From Chitinophagales bacterium (GTDB lineage Bacteria > Bacteroidota > Bacteroidia > Chitinophagales > UBA2359), in assembly GCA_020631035.1 (NCBI GenBank), contig JAHDIA010000034.1:1-17055 (forward strand): a stretch of 17,055 nt of DNA, given 5' to 3'. This document shows positions 15,301 through 17,055 of the stretch, piece after piece. The notes under the pieces are model-generated. The model had not been told where the DNA came from and searched no databases. It saw only the letters and a program-made list of their open reading frames with translations. The position numbers and the translations under genes were made by a program. The number at the start of each line of letters is the position of its first letter. The first letter of the stretch is position 1.

Positions 15301-17055
15301 TTAGGATACAATCTCCGTTTCCAACATAGCAATGCCTTCGCTAATCAATGTTTTTAATTTTGGATGTTCGACAATTAAATCATTTAGTTTTTGGGTAATT
15401 GCTGTATTTAAATTTTCGTCTTTGGTGAGCTCGAGCATTTCTAAAAGGAGTAGCCACTCTTGGGGATATTCCTTTTGAATCAGCTCGAACATTTGTTGTA
15501 ATTGGGCTTCGTCTTGAATGTTTTCTTCCCTTAATTGGCGTAGCTTGGCATATTGCTTTTCTAAATTTAAAATGGATGACGACTTATCGGGTTTGATGGT
15601 ATATACCTTGGATGCTTCGTACAAATTGGGGAATGAATCGTGGTCGGCTGCACCAGCATAGGCAGAAATGATTTTGCTACCAACCGCCATATTGAAAATG
15701 CCATCTTCGGGTTTGAACAAGATTTCTTCTTGGTAGGTAACGGTACAATCTTTGAGACGAATGAGCATCAATTTGCCTTGGATATTTCGGATACCTGTAA
15801 TGTTTAAACCCTCCACTTTGATGCCGCTTTCAAATTCAAATGAGAGCCATTTGCCATCGTAAAAGTTGTAGGCTTTGAGGTCAAATGGCCCCATATCTTC
15901 GATGGGTAAATTGATGTTTTTGAGCTTGCCCAAAGGAGAACAAATGCCATTGGGATGCTGCTTGATGCCGTGTCCAATCAATTCTTTTTCTCGGTAGGCA
16001 AGGGCACTTGCTCCCTCAGTTTTGAAAAAGATGACTTGCTTGTCTTCGTTCAATAAGACACGAGTAAATTGACCTGAGATTTGAAGCCCTGTATTGAGTT
16101 CGATGGTGCCAACCATTTGGGATTCGATGAGTTTTTGAAGTCCTTTGGCTCCGCCTTTACGCAAACTGAGGGTATTGGCAAATTCTTCGAGTACTTCCAT
16201 TAGGTAGGAAAAGTCGGGGGTGACATACAATTGGGGTTGCGGTTTGGTGATGTCGAATTCTTGTTTGCTGGCTTCGATGGAGTAGGGCAGTTTTTTGACT
16301 TCCTCACTCATACACCATTTGCTTTCACCTATGGACGAGAGCAGACCTGCGCCGTATATTTTGGGATTGTCCATATCACCTATGAGTCCGTATTCGACGC
16401 TCCACCATTGGAGGTTGCGCATTTGTGCCATTTCGGAGAGTTCGACTTCCATTTTTTGTAAGCGGTCCACTTCTTGGGCGGCGGCTTCAATTTCTTGTTC
16501 GTCTATGCCTTCGGCTTCTTTTAGGATGGATAGTTTTCGGACGGCTTCGTATAGGTCAATGTCGTGTCTGGAGAGAATGGATTTGGCTCCAACATCTCCC
16601 AAGCGTCTGAGGTATTCGGCATAGTCTGGATTGGCAATGATGGGGGCGTGTCCTGCTGCTTCGTGAACGATGTCGGGAGCGGGTGTGTATTCGATGTTTT
16701 CTAGTTGGCGGATGTCAGAGGCAATGACCAAGACTTTGTAGGCTTGAAACTCCATAAAGGCATTGGGTGGGATAAAGCCATCGACTGCAACGGCTACCCA
16801 ACCGATTTCTTTGAGGATGCGGTTCATACCATACATACTTGGAATTTCTTCGATGCCGATGCCTGTTTGGCGTAGGCCGTCTACATAGGATTGGTGGGCA
16901 ACTTTGGAGAGGTAACTCACGTTTTTTCTCATCACATACCGCCATACTGCTTGATTGATGGGGGTATAGTCCCCATAATTCTGGGGTTTGATGAATTGTT
17001 TGAGGTGTTTGGGTAAGCGGTCGATGAGTTCGTTGCTTTCGTATGCTGGTTTGTG
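15301..17055 (-). CDS. phhA: Aromatic amino acid (phenylalanine) hydroxylase, long form, N-terminal tip missing
   Basis: Iron- and pterin-dependent ring hydroxylase, probably phenylalanine to tyrosine. The frame is open to the window edge (HKPAYESNELIDRLPKHLKQ...), so the true start lies beyond 17055; a GTG at 16935 would cut off conserved sequence (PQNY...PINQAVWRYVMRKN) and is not the start. In the 584 visible residues the iron-binding facial triad is His131 and His136 (PDIVHEAAGHAPI) with Glu221 (WWSVEYGLIG). The spacing between His136 and Glu221 is about 85 residues, against about 40 in animal enzymes, through a helical insert rich in Glu and Lys. The C-terminal ~280 residues form an extra mostly beta region not present in the ~300-residue proteobacterial PhhA. 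This matches the ~580-residue form known from Bacteroidota and some Bacilli. No pterin carbinolamine dehydratase is adjacent. Tyrosine versus phenylalanine preference cannot be read from sequence by eye. Confidence 0.88.
   Translation of the reverse strand, partial: HKPAYESNELIDRLPKHLKQFIKPQNYGDYTPINQAVWRYVMRKNVSYLSKVAHQSYVDGLRQTGIGIEEIPSMYGMNRILKEIGWVAVAVDGFIPPNAFMEFQAYKVLVIASDIRQLENIEYTPAPDIVHEAAGHAPIIANPDYAEYLRRLGDVGAKSILSRHDIDLYEAVRKLSILKEAEGIDEQEIEAAAQEVDRLQKMEVELSEMAQMRNLQWWSVEYGLIGDMDNPKIYGAGLLSSIGESKWCMSEEVKKLPYSIEASKQEFDITKPQPQLYVTPDFSYLMEVLEEFANTLSLRKGGAKGLQKLIESQMVGTIELNTGLQISGQFTRVLLNEDKQVIFFKTEGASALAYREKELIGHGIKQHPNGICSPLGKLKNINLPIEDMGPFDLKAYNFYDGKWLSFEFESGIKVEGLNITGIRNIQGKLMLIRLKDCTVTYQEEILFKPEDGIFNMAVGSKIISAYAGAADHDSFPNLYEASKVYTIKPDKSSSILNLEKQYAKLRQLREENIQDEAQLQQMFELIQKEYPQEWLLLLEMLELTKDENLNTAITQKLNDLIVEHPKLKTLISEGIAMLETEIVS

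Noticed and set aside
15040..15357. 105-codon open frame on the plus strand
   Set aside because: It is made of the palindrome and element copy 3 and then runs into the 3' end of the hydroxylase gene on the other strand. The composition is not protein-like.

Overview
The window looks like a chromosomal segment of a Bacteroidota bacterium, probably of the Saprospiria type. This is inferred from AT-rich DNA, -7 boxes of the TAnnTTTG kind, an exported giant protein built from L-domain, LamG, Fn3, SprB-like and HYR-like modules with a C-terminal region I remember from Saprospiraceae, and a long-form aromatic amino acid hydroxylase. No taxonomic search was possible.

Layout: the 3' end of an unrecognised gene (1-297, +) meets, across a strong bidirectional hairpin terminator, a 7.6 kb gene on the minus strand (481-8067) for a ~2,528-residue secreted modular protein. 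An 836-base intergenic stretch follows. Next, on the minus strand, come prfA (peptide release factor 1) and serA (phosphoglycerate dehydrogenase with ACT domain), plausibly transcribed prfA to serA. Divergent from prfA are a YqaA/DedA-type membrane protein and an orphan six-TM histidine kinase. Convergent with the kinase is a PAP2-type lipoprotein phosphatase, preceded on its own strand by an ECF sigma factor with a SigZ-like tail. The window ends inside an iron-dependent aromatic amino acid hydroxylase (15301 to beyond 17055), lacking only its N-terminal tip.

Most genes are housekeeping or single-function genes and do not form one pathway. The possible functional pairs are prfA-serA (72-base gap), yqaA-kinase (55-base gap) and sigma-phosphatase (73-base gap holding a 14-bp dyad that ends three bases before the phosphatase start codon).

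The most interesting signal is between the genes. Three intergenic regions (8634-8734, 13187-13297, 15086-15278) carry one modular element: ACGGAACG, then 21-22 bases, then AGTCCCCGCTATCC or a variant, then a different interior with its own palindrome in each copy, then ATCGGGCGTA or ATCAGGCGTA. Two copies continue into GTCCTTCGTTT and a near-perfect palindrome with 10-12-base arms. All three point the same way as the gene just upstream, lying 3' of serA, the kinase and the hydroxylase. A constant frame around a variable hairpin suggests either a small mobile palindromic element or a structured 3'-UTR RNA. A separate 44-bp tandem repeat with hairpins runs into the stop codon of the phosphatase gene.
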